Shown: piece after piece, positions 1 to 9,752 of the stretch | Position numbering within the stretch: the stretch's first letter is position 1 | Layout: the number at the start of each line of letters is the position of its first letter | Assembly (NCBI RefSeq): GCF_963975415.1 | Contig: NZ_CAXBGN010000006.1 | Span: 340,019 to 404,018, forward strand | Source: Kriegella sp963975415 | GTDB taxonomy: Bacteria; Bacteroidota; Bacteroidia; Flavobacteriales; Flavobacteriaceae | Direction of reading: 5' to 3' | Length of the DNA stretch: 64,000 bases | Notes under the pieces: model-generated | Database searches by the model: none | Seen by the model: only the letters and a program-made list of their open reading frames with translations | What the model was told of the DNA's origin: nothing | Made by a program: the position numbers and the translations under genes

Positions 1-366
1 TGGGAAGGTATGGCGGTGCCAATTTTCCTGTTCCTTTTTATAGCATCACATGCTGTGGGGCAAGGTACGGTCATTTGGGTATTCATATCCGAGATTTTTC
101 CGAACCACTTAAGGGGTTCTGGGCAGTCGTTCGGGAGTTCCGTTCACTGGATCTTGGCCGCAATCGTTCCTTCATTAATACCCATATTGTTTACGACCAT
201 TGGTCCTGGTGTAGTATTCTCTTTTTTCACCTTTATGATGGTGCTGCAGTTATTGTTCGTCTTTTTCATCATGCCAGAGACCAAAGGAATATCCTTGGAG
301 CAACTGAGTAAAATGTTGACTAAAAGGAAAGATTTGAACAGTAAGATTATCGATGTCAAGAAATAA
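1..366 (+). CDS. MFS sugar porter, C-terminal part (5' end outside window)
   Basis: This is the end of a major facilitator sugar transporter of the inner membrane; the reading frame is open to base 1, so the start lies outside. The visible part holds a conserved cytoplasmic-loop motif of sugar porters (VIWVFISEIFPNHLRG), two further hydrophobic helices, and the family signature PETKG about 30 residues before the end. By its place directly before a GH32 fructan hydrolase and SusC/SusD, fructose or a short fructan is the likely substrate; this is inference from context, because the substrate cannot be read from the fragment. The gap to the next gene is 26 bp, so the two are probably co-transcribed. 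Confidence 0.9.
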   Translation, partial: WEGMAVPIFLFLFIASHAVGQGTVIWVFISEIFPNHLRGSGQSFGSSVHWILAAIVPSLIPILFTTIGPGVVFSFFTFMMVLQLLFVFFIMPETKGISLEQLSKMLTKRKDLNSKIIDVKK

Positions 367-392
367 ATTACTAGAATTTTTAAATCAGCAAA

Positions 393-2000
393 ATGAAAAA
401 CAGGGTACAAAAATTATTAATGGCTTTAATAGTTGTGGCTTTTGCAACTTCATGTAAAGAGGCAAAGGAAAAAACAAATTCCGATGTTGAAAATGAGAAT
501 GTTATCGTGAATGCTGACGAAGAGATGTACAGGCCAAATTTCCACTTCACTCCGGAAAAGAATTGGATGAACGACCCCAATGGTATGTTCTTTTACAATG
601 AGTATTATCATCTTTATTTCCAATACTACCCGGAAGGGAACAAATGGGGGCCGATGCATTGGGGGCACGCGATTAGTACCGATATGATCAGTTGGAAAGA
701 GCAACCTATTGCTCTTTACCCCGACGAATTAGGCTATATTTTTTCGGGTAGCGCCGTAGTCGATCACAACAATTCTTCTGGTTTCGGAAAAGACGGTTCC
801 ATACCCATTGTAGCCATGTTCACCAGTCATGACCCAAAAAAGGCGAAAGAAAATAAGACCGATGTCGAAAGCCAGAGCATAGCTTATTCGTTGGATGAAG
901 GACTCACTTGGACAAAATATAAGGGAAATCCGGTTATTGAAAACCAAGGAGATAGAGATTTTAGAGATCCTAAGGTTATATGGGACGATCTTCGGGAACA
1001 ATGGGTGATGGTATTGGCCGCAGGTCAAAAAACGTTGTTTTATGCCTCTTCCGATCTTAAGGACTGGCAGTTGCTCTCCGAATTTGGCAAAGGTGTAGGT
1101 AACCATGACGGGGTATGGGAATGTCCCGATCTCTTTCCACTGCCGGTCGATGGTTCCGATGAAGTAAAATGGGTGCATTTGGTGAGTATCAATCCTGGTG
1201 GTCCGAATGGGGGAAGCGCCACACAATATTTTATTGGCGATTTTGATGGAAAACAATTTACAATGGACCCCGCTTTTGAAAAAGCGATAAATAAAAGTCA
1301 TGATTTTTGGGTCGATTTTGGGCGTGACAATTACGCTGGTGTGACCTGGTCGAACGTAACCACCGCAGATGGGGGAAAACTTTTTATGGGTTGGATGTCA
1401 AATTGGGACTATGCGCAAGATGTTCCTACAGAAACATGGCGTAGTGCCATGACCATTGCACGAGAACTAAAACTGCAAAAGAACACCGACGGTTATGTGC
1501 TAACGTCCTTACCTGTGAACGAACTCGATCAGTATCGCGCTAAAAAATATAAGAAGGAGACTATTTCGGTCAATGGAGAAGTGAAATTGACCGATTCGAA
1601 AACACTTGATTTGACAAAATCGGAAATAAACTTTGCGATAGCTAATGTTGAAAATGTCGGTTTCAAGTTTACGCTTTCGAACAGTGTAGGTAACGAATTG
1701 GTGTTTGGTTATGACCCCACGGAAGAGGATTTCTTCATTGACCGTACTAAAGCAGGAAAAACTGATTTCTCTGAAAAATTTGCAAACAAAACAACTAAGG
1801 CCCCCAGAACTTCAAATAGTCCTGGACTCAGGGGAACCATACTATTGGACAAAACATCGATAGAGTTGTTTTTTGATGATGGACAGACAGTGATGACTGA
1901 AATATTTTTTCCAAATGCACCATTTGACACACTCTCGATCGAATCGAAAGACGACGGATTTATACTCGATTACTTTGAAATACATGAATTAAACTTTTAA
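393..2000 (+). CDS. GH32 family fructan hydrolase, surface lipoprotein
   Basis: A glycoside hydrolase of family 32 (levanase, inulinase or invertase type) that cleaves beta-fructosidic bonds. The 535-residue product starts with a lipoprotein signal (FATSC, lipidated Cys21), so it is membrane-anchored, probably outside the cytoplasm. All three GH32 catalytic blocks are present: WMNDPNG with nucleophile Asp61, RDP with transition-state Asp192, and EC with acid/base Glu243. The five-bladed propeller occupies about residues 47-350 and the C-terminal beta-sandwich about 380-535, the usual architecture. It lies 26 bp after the sugar porter and 16 bp before susC, in a fructan polysaccharide-utilisation locus. 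Whether it prefers levan, inulin or sucrose, and endo or exo action, cannot be told from the motifs. Confidence 0.95.
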   Translation: MKNRVQKLLMALIVVAFATSCKEAKEKTNSDVENENVIVNADEEMYRPNFHFTPEKNWMNDPNGMFFYNEYYHLYFQYYPEGNKWGPMHWGHAISTDMISWKEQPIALYPDELGYIFSGSAVVDHNNSSGFGKDGSIPIVAMFTSHDPKKAKENKTDVESQSIAYSLDEGLTWTKYKGNPVIENQGDRDFRDPKVIWDDLREQWVMVLAAGQKTLFYASSDLKDWQLLSEFGKGVGNHDGVWECPDLFPLPVDGSDEVKWVHLVSINPGGPNGGSATQYFIGDFDGKQFTMDPAFEKAINKSHDFWVDFGRDNYAGVTWSNVTTADGGKLFMGWMSNWDYAQDVPTETWRSAMTIARELKLQKNTDGYVLTSLPVNELDQYRAKKYKKETISVNGEVKLTDSKTLDLTKSEINFAIANVENVGFKFTLSNSVGNELVFGYDPTEEDFFIDRTKAGKTDFSEKFANKTTKAPRTSNSPGLRGTILLDKTSIELFFDDGQTVMTEIFFPNAPFDTLSIESKDDGFILDYFEIHELNF

Positions 2001-2016
2001 TTAAAACTCAACTATT

Positions 2017-5000
2017 ATGAAATGGAAACTCTTATTTTATTTTTTGATCCTTGCTCCTTTTGGCCTAATGGCACAAGAAGAGGTAAAAGGCACAGTTACC
2101 TCTGCCGATGATGGCATGCCTTTGCCCGGTGCATCGGTTATAGTGGTAGGCACAACCACAGGTACTATCACTGATTTTGATGGTATCTATACCTTAGAGG
2201 ATGTTCCTGACGATGCGGTACTGGTCTTTAGCTACGTTGGCTTTACGACAGTAGAAATTCCGGTAAATGGGCAATCTAAAATCGATGTAGCCTTAGCCGC
2301 CGATGCCCAACAACTGGAAGAAGTAGTATTGACAGGATATGTTACCGAGCGTAAAGTAGATTTGACAGGAGCGATAACAGTAGTTGAAATGGGTCCAGTT
2401 GAAGGTCAGAGTATGAGCTCGGGTAGCCCTGTTCAAGCGTTACAAGGAAGGGTTCCCGGACTTTTTATCGAAAAATCGGGTAATCCCTCGGGTTCGGCAA
2501 GTATACTTATTAGGGGTGCCACGACTTTAGGGGATAATAATCCCTTGTTTGTCATCGATGGGGTGCCAACAGTACGGCCTGAGGTTTTTCAAAGTATCAA
2601 CCCTAGCGTAATTGAATCGGTTCAGGTATTAAAAGATGCTTCGGCATCATCGTTGTATGGGGCCCGTGCAGGTAATGGGGTTATTATCGTTACTACTAAA
2701 AATAGGGCAAAAGCTGCAGGCGGCGAGAAATTTCAGGTAAGTATTAACTCCAACCTCTCGGTTTTGTCGGAAAGACAACAGCGCTATGATATGTTGAATT
2801 CCGTACAGCGGGGCGAGGCTTTGTGGCGTGCTTCGGTAAACGATGGTGCCGACCCGAATGGTGGCTATGGTGAAATCTATAATTTTGATTGGAACAATGA
2901 TTTTACCAATCCGGTACTTAATAGTGTAACCGTTCAGCCATTTGTCGGAGGTGATTCGACTGTGCCTGCCGGCGATACTGATTGGCAAGATGAAACGTAT
3001 CAAGCAGGTTATGTTTACAACAACGAACTCACAGTTTCTGGAGGAACGGATAATTCCTTTCACCTGATTAACATAGGTCATCTCAAAAATACGGGAATAT
3101 TAAAGAATACGGAGTATGAGAGATTTACCGCCAAATTGAATTCCAACTTTAATTTATTTGACAATAGGGTAAGGTTCGGGATCAATACGCAAATTTCTAC
3201 ATCCGATGAACGATTCGCTTCCCGCGATGTGGGGAGTGCCTTTGTACCCAGTTTAGCCGTTACCTTGGCGCCGACGTTGCCCGTTTATGATACCAATGGT
3301 GAGTTTGCAGGTCCCCTTGGTGCTGGATACTCCGACCGTAACAATCCAGTTTTAATGCAGTATTTGAACCGATGGGATAATACGGGCCGTACAACGATTT
3401 TTGGAAATGTGTATGGGGAGTTCGACATCAGTGACAACTTGACCTTTAGGAGTAGTGTGGGGCTCGACTACGGAGATTTTAAAAGAAGGGATATAGAACC
3501 TAAAGTTAACAATGGTTTTATTACGCGGGGAAACAACAGACTAATTGAAGACACCAACAAATTTACCAGTGTGGTATTTACCAATACGCTAAATTATAAT
3601 GTTGAACTTGGTGAACATAGAATCGGTGTTCTAGTAGGTGCGGAATCTATAAAAGACGATTTTGCAAGTGTGGCGGCCCAGGCTGATGGTTTTGCGGTTG
3701 AAACGGAGTCCTTCTTTCAATTAGATGCAGCAACTGGGGCAAGAACAAATTCCGGTTCATCCACAGGAAGCCGTCTTTTATCGCAGTTCGGAAAAATTAA
3801 TTATGCATTCTCAGATCGATACTTAGCTTCTTTTACACTTCGAAGGGATGGTTCTTCAAGATTCGGTGCCGATAATAGATATGGTCTATTTCCAGCGGGT
3901 ACACTTGGTTGGAGAGTGAGCAATGAAGAATTTTGGCCTGAAAATGAAGTCGTCACCGACTTTAAGTTAAGGGCGGGTTATGGAGAAGTTGGCAACCAGT
4001 CCATAGGGGATGTTGCCCGTTTCGGGTTGTTTGAATCCAGATATGGACAAAATCAATTGGAAGCTACGGGAGACGATTTCTTTTTTAACACATTTTATAA
4101 TGTAGGTACCGCTTATGATCTTAACGGTGGGGATACTGGAAATCTCCCATCAGGATTTGTTTCCATACAGGCAGCGAATCCGGAGTTGAAATGGGAGACC
4201 ACAAAAGAGATAAACCTAGGTGTAGATTTTAGCCTTTTTAATGATCAGATTGCCGGTTCTTTCGATTACTTCACACGTGAAACAAGTGATATCCTGACCA
4301 TTCCACCTATAGCCTCGGTTATTGGGGAGGGACAATTAAGAACATTGAACGGTGCTACGACCGAAACGAAAGGATGGGAGCTGGCCCTGGGGTACTCCAA
4401 AACTTTTGAGAATGGATTTTCCATAGGGGTATCAACGAATTTCGGTTCGTTTAAAGATGAGATAACGGCATTGCCAGACGAAGTGGTTTCCTCGTTTCCC
4501 GGAACATTGGAGAATTCAATAATTGGCCGATCTCAATTCTCCATTTTTGGCTACCGAACAGATGGGCTTTTTCAAAGCCAAGCAGAAGTTGACAGTCATC
4601 CAACAGGCGGCATTCAAACAGGTAATGCACGACCCGGAGGGATACGAATTGTCGATCGTGATAACAATGGAGTCATTGATGGGTCCGATAGAGATTTCTT
4701 GGGCACAACCTTGCCTGATTTGGAGTACGGTATCCGTATAGATCTATCTTACAAAAGCTTCGATTTCTCAGCTTTTGGGTCAGGGGTGGCCGGGAGAATA
4801 GGGCTTGATCCGTATATAAACTATAATAACTTCGTTCAAGGCAGGGAAAATGCCGGTTTAGGAGTTTTGAATTCTTGGACTCCCAACAATACGAATACCG
4901 ATGTTCCATCATTGACATTGGTGAACAACCTACCTAATAATACCGATTACCACTATAGGAAGAACAATTATTTTAAGTTGCGAAACTTACAATTGGGGTA

Positions 5001-5184
5001 TTCACTCCCAGGAGAGTTACTTGAAAAGTGGGGAGCACTTACAGGTTTTAGAATTTATCTACAGGGAGAGAATCTATTTTGGATGACCCCCAAGGATTAC
5101 ATTGGTGCAGACCCCGAACGAACCAGTATTGATGGAATACCTGTGCCAACGGTCTATTCTATAGGACTTAACTTGAACTTTTAA
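2017..5184 (+). CDS. SusC-like TonB-dependent outer-membrane transporter (fructan locus)
   Basis: A 1055-residue SusC/RagA-family receptor that imports oligosaccharides over the outer membrane using TonB energy. A signal peptide (about 1-20, ending LMAQ) is followed by a carboxypeptidase-regulatory-like domain (about 23-95, with DFDGIYTL), the plug domain (about 115-230, with LFVIDGVP at 177-184 and the SusC-typical VLKDASASSLYGARAGNG at 204-221), then the beta-barrel ending in Phe. It is separated by only 3 bp from the downstream susD and lies 16 bp after the GH32 gene, so the SusC/D pair presumably takes up the fructo-oligosaccharides that GH32 releases. Substrate assignment rests on the neighbours. 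Confidence 0.95.
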   Translation: MKWKLLFYFLILAPFGLMAQEEVKGTVTSADDGMPLPGASVIVVGTTTGTITDFDGIYTLEDVPDDAVLVFSYVGFTTVEIPVNGQSKIDVALAADAQQLEEVVLTGYVTERKVDLTGAITVVEMGPVEGQSMSSGSPVQALQGRVPGLFIEKSGNPSGSASILIRGATTLGDNNPLFVIDGVPTVRPEVFQSINPSVIESVQVLKDASASSLYGARAGNGVIIVTTKNRAKAAGGEKFQVSINSNLSVLSERQQRYDMLNSVQRGEALWRASVNDGADPNGGYGEIYNFDWNNDFTNPVLNSVTVQPFVGGDSTVPAGDTDWQDETYQAGYVYNNELTVSGGTDNSFHLINIGHLKNTGILKNTEYERFTAKLNSNFNLFDNRVRFGINTQISTSDERFASRDVGSAFVPSLAVTLAPTLPVYDTNGEFAGPLGAGYSDRNNPVLMQYLNRWDNTGRTTIFGNVYGEFDISDNLTFRSSVGLDYGDFKRRDIEPKVNNGFITRGNNRLIEDTNKFTSVVFTNTLNYNVELGEHRIGVLVGAESIKDDFASVAAQADGFAVETESFFQLDAATGARTNSGSSTGSRLLSQFGKINYAFSDRYLASFTLRRDGSSRFGADNRYGLFPAGTLGWRVSNEEFWPENEVVTDFKLRAGYGEVGNQSIGDVARFGLFESRYGQNQLEATGDDFFFNTFYNVGTAYDLNGGDTGNLPSGFVSIQAANPELKWETTKEINLGVDFSLFNDQIAGSFDYFTRETSDILTIPPIASVIGEGQLRTLNGATTETKGWELALGYSKTFENGFSIGVSTNFGSFKDEITALPDEVVSSFPGTLENSIIGRSQFSIFGYRTDGLFQSQAEVDSHPTGGIQTGNARPGGIRIVDRDNNGVIDGSDRDFLGTTLPDLEYGIRIDLSYKSFDFSAFGSGVAGRIGLDPYINYNNFVQGRENAGLGVLNSWTPNNTNTDVPSLTLVNNLPNNTDYHYRKNNYFKLRNLQLGYSLPGELLEKWGALTGFRIYLQGENLFWMTPKDYIGADPERTSIDGIPVPTVYSIGLNLNF

Positions 5185-5187
5185 AAA

Positions 5188-6942
5188 ATGAAAATCATGA
5201 AAAGCAATAAAATATATATACTAGGAATGATAGCGTCATTTCTTCTAGTTTCCTGTGGTGAGGACTTTCTCGAGTACGAGCCCGAAGGAGTGCTGTCAAA
5301 CGAGAATGTGGCTACTGCAGAAAATGCCGAGTCATTGGTTGTAGCTGCTTATGCAGGTATAACAAATGATGATATGGTTGGGCCATTAACCCATATGTGG
5401 GCTTTTGGTAGTGTGCGTTCTGACGATGCCTACAAAGGTGGTGGGGGTAGAGGCGACGTAGATATCGTTGACCGATATGAGCAGTACAATTTGACTGTGG
5501 CCGATGACCCCCTAGATTGGTTCGGACCGCGAACATGGACAAACTATTATAAGGCGATTTCAAGAGCAAACTTTGCTTTGTCCGTAATCAATGAAATTCC
5601 AGATGGAGAGTATGCCGACAAGACCTTAAGGCAGGCAGAATTACGTTTTTTACGTGCACATTCACATTTTATATTGAAGTTGTTATTTAAGAAAATTCCT
5701 TATATCACAGAAGAACTGACTCAAGAAGAAGCGGCTGAGGTCAGTAATGATATAGACAATGACGCCTTATGGAATATGATAGCGGAAGACTTTCTTTTTG
5801 CGTACAATAACTTGCCCCAATCGCAAGATCAGGTGGGAAGAGCCGATAAAAATGCAGCTACGGCTTACTTGGCAAAATTACGGTTATATCAGGCGTATGA
5901 GCAGAATGACGATCATCAGGTCACCGCCATCAATTCTGGGCGGTTACAAGAGGTTATCGATTTAGCCGATGAGGTGACAGCTAGTTTAGAGCCTGATTTT
6001 GGAAATAATTATCTAGACGGTTTCGATAATGGACCGGAGTCTATCTGGGCTGCCCAATTTTCGATTAATGATGGTACTACAGTGGGTAGGGTAAGTTTTG
6101 TTACAGGATTGAACTCCCCGCACGGTACGGGTCTATATGGCTGTTGTGGTTTTCATTTGGCAAGTCAGAATATGGTAAATGCCTTTAAGACCGATGCCGA
6201 CGGATTGCCCCTAATGGATACTTTTAATGATGTTGACATATTCACAACTGTAAATGCAGATGGAGAAACGCCTCCCGATGCAGGATTGACCGTTGATCCC
6301 CGATTAGATCATACCATCGGAATTCCTGGAAGACCTTTCAAGTATCGAAATATGGTAAATGAGGCCGGTGACATGGTGTATAACTTCAGTTGGGCGAGAG
6401 ACCCCGGAGTATATGGTTATTTTGGAAACATGAAAGAACAGCAGGCACCTGATTGCTCCTGTTATGTGAAAGAAGGACCATTTGTTGGAACTTCTAAAAA
6501 CATGGATTTTATTCGTTATGCGGATGTATTGCTGTTTAAAGCCGAGGCCCTGATTCAATTGAATCGATGGGATGAGGCTTTGCCCATAATCAACCAGATA
6601 AGAACTCGTGCGGCGGCAAGCGTGCAGCGACCTATTGATGCCGGGGCTACCGATATTTATAGTATTGGCACTTATTCATCTTTTCCTGATAAGGAATTTG
6701 CTTGGAAAGCCCTAAAGTTTGAAAGAAGATTAGAATTCGCCATGGAGGGCCATCGTTGGTTCGATTTGGTAAGATGGGGAGAAGCTGCTGAGGTATTGAA
6801 TGCTTATTTAACGGAAGAAAGCACGAAACGAGACTTCTTGTCAAATGCATTGTTTACTGCTGGTAGGGATGAATACTATCCCATACCTCAGCGAGAAATC
6901 GATTTTACTGGCGGGGTTTATAAACAAAACCCTAAGTATTAG
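5188..6942 (+). CDS. SusD/RagB-family surface glycan-binding lipoprotein (fructan locus)
   Basis: A 584-residue SusD-like protein, the lid of the SusC transporter that binds glycan at the cell surface. The signal sequence ends in LVSC (lipidated Cys23). The N-terminal SusD-like alpha-helical region and the C-terminal RagB/SusD region are visible, the latter with the family's closing pattern EFAMEGHRWFDLVRWG and the terminal YYPIPQREI...NPKY. A second Met occurs four codons in (MKSNK), so the start could be 5197 instead. It follows susC by 3 bp and a hairpin terminator follows it at 6999, which should separate it partly from the HAD and kinase genes. Confidence 0.95.
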   Translation: MKIMKSNKIYILGMIASFLLVSCGEDFLEYEPEGVLSNENVATAENAESLVVAAYAGITNDDMVGPLTHMWAFGSVRSDDAYKGGGGRGDVDIVDRYEQYNLTVADDPLDWFGPRTWTNYYKAISRANFALSVINEIPDGEYADKTLRQAELRFLRAHSHFILKLLFKKIPYITEELTQEEAAEVSNDIDNDALWNMIAEDFLFAYNNLPQSQDQVGRADKNAATAYLAKLRLYQAYEQNDDHQVTAINSGRLQEVIDLADEVTASLEPDFGNNYLDGFDNGPESIWAAQFSINDGTTVGRVSFVTGLNSPHGTGLYGCCGFHLASQNMVNAFKTDADGLPLMDTFNDVDIFTTVNADGETPPDAGLTVDPRLDHTIGIPGRPFKYRNMVNEAGDMVYNFSWARDPGVYGYFGNMKEQQAPDCSCYVKEGPFVGTSKNMDFIRYADVLLFKAEALIQLNRWDEALPIINQIRTRAAASVQRPIDAGATDIYSIGTYSSFPDKEFAWKALKFERRLEFAMEGHRWFDLVRWGEAAEVLNAYLTEESTKRDFLSNALFTAGRDEYYPIPQREIDFTGGVYKQNPKY

Positions 6943-6998
6943 TTCCCCCTTTTTAAGATTGGTCTTGATCTGAGTGTTACTTAGAGTTGGTTTTTTGG

Positions 6999-7027
6999 AA
7001 GCACGGAATGGTTACCCGTGCTTTTTT
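6999..7027 (+). terminator. Rho-independent terminator after susD
   Basis: An 8-bp perfect stem (AAGCACGG / CCGTGCTT) with a 9-nt loop is followed by TTTT. It lies 56 bp after the susD stop. It probably reduces, rather than fully stops, reading into the HAD and fructokinase genes, because no good TAnnTTTG promoter is visible between them. Confidence 0.8.
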
Positions 7028-7053
7028 AGTAAATTCAATGAAAATTTAAATAA

Positions 7054-7833
7054 ATGAAAAAAGGATTCTTAATCGATATGGATGGGGTTATCTATAGTGG
7101 TGAAACCATGATTGAAGGGGCCGATAAATTTATCGCTACACTGCAAAAAGAAAACATACCTTTTCTGTTTATGACTAATAATAGCCAACGTACACCCTTA
7201 GATACTGTCAACAAGGTGAGTAGAATGGGTATAAATATTACCGAAGAGAATGTTTATACCAGTGCCATGGCCACGGCTTGGTTCCTGTCTTTTATGAACC
7301 CGAAGGGAACGGCTTATGTACTGGGCGAAGGCGGACTCATTACCAGTCTGCATCAACAGGGATATACCTTGGTAAATCAGAACCCCGATTTTGTTGTTGT
7401 GGGTGAGGGAAGAAATTTTACTTTGGAAATGGTAAGTAATGCGGTCGAAATGATTCTTTCCGGTTCAAAACTTATAGCGACAAATTTAGACCCTTCTCCC
7501 AAGAAAAAAGGGTGGTCTAATCTGGGTATAAAAGCTATAGTATCAATGATTGAGGAGGCAACCGGTAAAAAGGCCTTCTCCGTTGGAAAACCGAGTCCGG
7601 TAATGATGCGTGCTGCTCGTAAATCATTAGGTTTGGAAGCCCGAGAGACCATTATTATTGGTGACACCATGGATACCGATATCTTGGGGGGTGTTCAATT
7701 AGGGTACACAACTATTTTGACACTTTCGGGTGTATCTAAAAAAGGCGTGTTGGACGATTATCCTTTTAAACCAGATATGGTTATAGATTCTGTGGCTACA
7801 TTAAATTTAAAACAAGCACTCGAATTACAATAG
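7054..7833 (+). CDS. NagD-type HAD-superfamily phosphatase
   Basis: A 259-residue cytoplasmic phosphatase of the HAD superfamily, class IIA (NagD/PNPase-like). Motif I is DMDGV with nucleophile Asp8 and Asp10, motif II is TNNS (41-44), Lys179 supplies motif III, and GDTMDTD (203-209) is the metal-binding motif IV. The C2-type cap sits between motifs II and III. Family members dephosphorylate sugar phosphates, glycerol phosphate, UMP or 4-nitrophenyl phosphate. Lying 55 bp before a fructokinase in a fructan locus, it may act on a sugar phosphate and limit overflow, but this is inference. The exact substrate is unknown. Confidence 0.85.
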   Translation: MKKGFLIDMDGVIYSGETMIEGADKFIATLQKENIPFLFMTNNSQRTPLDTVNKVSRMGINITEENVYTSAMATAWFLSFMNPKGTAYVLGEGGLITSLHQQGYTLVNQNPDFVVVGEGRNFTLEMVSNAVEMILSGSKLIATNLDPSPKKKGWSNLGIKAIVSMIEEATGKKAFSVGKPSPVMMRAARKSLGLEARETIIIGDTMDTDILGGVQLGYTTILTLSGVSKKGVLDDYPFKPDMVIDSVATLNLKQALELQ

Positions 7834-7888
7834 AAATTTAAAAAGGGTTCGAAGAAAGCTGATTCTCATACCCAAAAAAAATAGATAA

Positions 7889-8779
7889 ATGAAAAACAAA
7901 ATAAAAGCAGTTTGTTTTGGAGAAGTGTTATTCGATGTCTTTCCTACGCATGCAAAAATCGGCGGTGCTCCGTTGAATGTTTGCGTAAGACTACAATCTT
8001 TAGGAGCGGATGCTGCTATGTTAAGTAGTGTGGGCGAAGATCAGAATGGCATTAAAATTATCAATTATTTGAGAAACTCTGGCGTAGATACTGAAGGAAT
8101 CCATATTCAAACGGAGTATGCCACTGGTGTTGTGAATGTGGTGCTCAATGATAAGGGGGTGGCTTCGTATGATATTGCCTATCCCGTAGCTTGGGATAAA
8201 ATAGGACTACAAGAGTCCATGAGAGGCGTAGTTGAGGCCTCGGACGTTTTGGTATACGGAAGTTTGGTGTGTAGGGATAAAGTTTCAAGGGCAACTTTAA
8301 ATGCGCTTTTAAAATGGGCCCCTTATAAAGTATTTGATGCGAATTTGAGAGCTCCGCATTATACGAAAGAAGTACTTTTAGAATTGATGGAAGCAGCTGA
8401 TTTTATAAAACTCAATGATGACGAATTGTACGAGATAGCTGGTTATTTAGGGTCTAATTACAATAACATGGAACAGAACATCGCCTTTATTGCACAAGAG
8501 ACACAGACCAAAACGCTATGCGTTACCAAAGGGGCTTTCGGTGCTGTTTTATATAAGAACAAGAAATTTTTTTACAATAGCGGATATCGCATTAAAGTAG
8601 TAGATACCGTGGGTTCGGGAGATTCTTTTTTGGCATCGGTTATCTATAAACTCTTCACGGGAGAAGACCCTCAGAAGGCTATAGACTATGGTTGTGCCGT
8701 AGGTGCTTTAGTAGCTGGAAGTGAAGGGGCGAACCCTGTATTGGCATCCGAGGATATTACAAAATTTATGAATCCTTAG
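7889..8779 (+). CDS. PfkB-family fructokinase
   Basis: A 296-residue ribokinase/PfkB-family sugar kinase. It opens with the fructokinase-like FGEVLFDVFP, has the substrate-side GGAPLN (25-30), and the C-terminal family signature DTVGSGDSF (239-247) with catalytic base Asp245 and the anion hole GSGD. In a fructan operon it very probably makes fructose 6-phosphate from imported fructose with ATP; a 1-phosphofructokinase would normally belong with a PTS, and none is seen. Its last 14 bp overlap the 3' end of the convergent reductase gene. Confidence 0.9.
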   Translation: MKNKIKAVCFGEVLFDVFPTHAKIGGAPLNVCVRLQSLGADAAMLSSVGEDQNGIKIINYLRNSGVDTEGIHIQTEYATGVVNVVLNDKGVASYDIAYPVAWDKIGLQESMRGVVEASDVLVYGSLVCRDKVSRATLNALLKWAPYKVFDANLRAPHYTKEVLLELMEAADFIKLNDDELYEIAGYLGSNYNNMEQNIAFIAQETQTKTLCVTKGAFGAVLYKNKKFFYNSGYRIKVVDTVGSGDSFLASVIYKLFTGEDPQKAIDYGCAVGALVAGSEGANPVLASEDITKFMNP

Positions 8780-9752
8780 CTTCAACTAATTTTTTGGTCA
8801 AGATATCTGCTACAATCACTTTAGCATGTATTCTCGAATTTTCGATAAACCATTTATGGGTTTCCATACCCCCGCAAATGACCCCTGCCAAGTAAAGCCC
8901 TGAAATATTGGTTTCCATGGTTTCCGGATTATAATTGGGAAGTCGTTTTGCATCATTGGAGAGTTCAATACCCAGTTTTTCTAGAAATTCAAAATTCGGT
9001 TTGTACCCTGTAAGGGCCAACACAAAATCATTTTCTAGGTTCACGACACCCTCGGGGGTGTCTATGGTAATCTCATTTTCTTTGATTTCCTTTAAGGTGG
9101 AGTGATAGTAGGCTTTGATGCTTCCTTCTTCAATACGGTTGATAATATCAGGGCGTACCCAATATTTAACGCGTTGCCCGACCTCCGCACCGCGAATGAT
9201 CAAGGTGACCTCGGATCCTTTGCGCCAGCACTCCAATGCGGCATCTATGGCCGAATTGCTGGCACCGACCACGGCTAATTTCTGGCTTGCATAAAAATGT
9301 GGATCCTTGTAATAATGGGCAACTTTGGGCAGGTTTTCCCCAGGAATACCGAGTGTATTGGGTAAATCGTAAAAACCAGTAGCGACAACCACATTTAAAG
9401 TTGTATAACTACCTTTACTTGTGTTGATTTCGAAAAGAGCCTCCGATTTTTTTACGCTTTCCACTTTTTCGAACAACTGAATATTCAATTGGTTGCTGGT
9501 TACGATTCTTCGGTAATATTCAAGTGCCTCGTTGCGTTTGGGCTTGGCTTCTTTACTGATAAAAGGAATTTCATCAATTTCCAATCGTTCCGAGGAAGAG
9601 AAGAATTGCATATTCGACGGGTAGTTGAACAAAGAGTTTACAATTGGCCCTTTTTCGATAATAAGATAATTCAAGCCTTTCTTTTTGGCTTCCAGACCAC
9701 AAGCAATACCAATAGGGCCTCCTCCGATGATAACAAGATCAAAATGCGTCAT
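8766..9752 (-). CDS. ypdA: YpdA-family FAD/NAD(P) disulfide reductase (putative bacillithiol disulfide reductase)
   Basis: A 328-residue flavoprotein with the N-terminal FAD-binding motif GGGPIG (residues 10-15) and the second dinucleotide-binding region VVGASNSAIDAA in the middle. The sequence follows the YpdA/Bdr family, which in bacillithiol-making bacteria reduces bacillithiol disulfide with NADPH; many Bacteroidota make bacillithiol. No CxxC redox pair is present, as expected for YpdA, which separates it from thioredoxin reductase. The ATG overlaps the rpe stop codon by one base (TAATG), showing translational coupling. Its 3' end overlaps the fructokinase gene on the other strand by 14 bp. 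Confidence 0.8.
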   Translation of the reverse strand: MTHFDLVIIGGGPIGIACGLEAKKKGLNYLIIEKGPIVNSLFNYPSNMQFFSSSERLEIDEIPFISKEAKPKRNEALEYYRRIVTSNQLNIQLFEKVESVKKSEALFEINTSKGSYTTLNVVVATGFYDLPNTLGIPGENLPKVAHYYKDPHFYASQKLAVVGASNSAIDAALECWRKGSEVTLIIRGAEVGQRVKYWVRPDIINRIEEGSIKAYYHSTLKEIKENEITIDTPEGVVNLENDFVLALTGYKPNFEFLEKLGIELSNDAKRLPNYNPETMETNISGLYLAGVICGGMETHKWFIENSRIHAKVIVADILTKKLVEAKDS

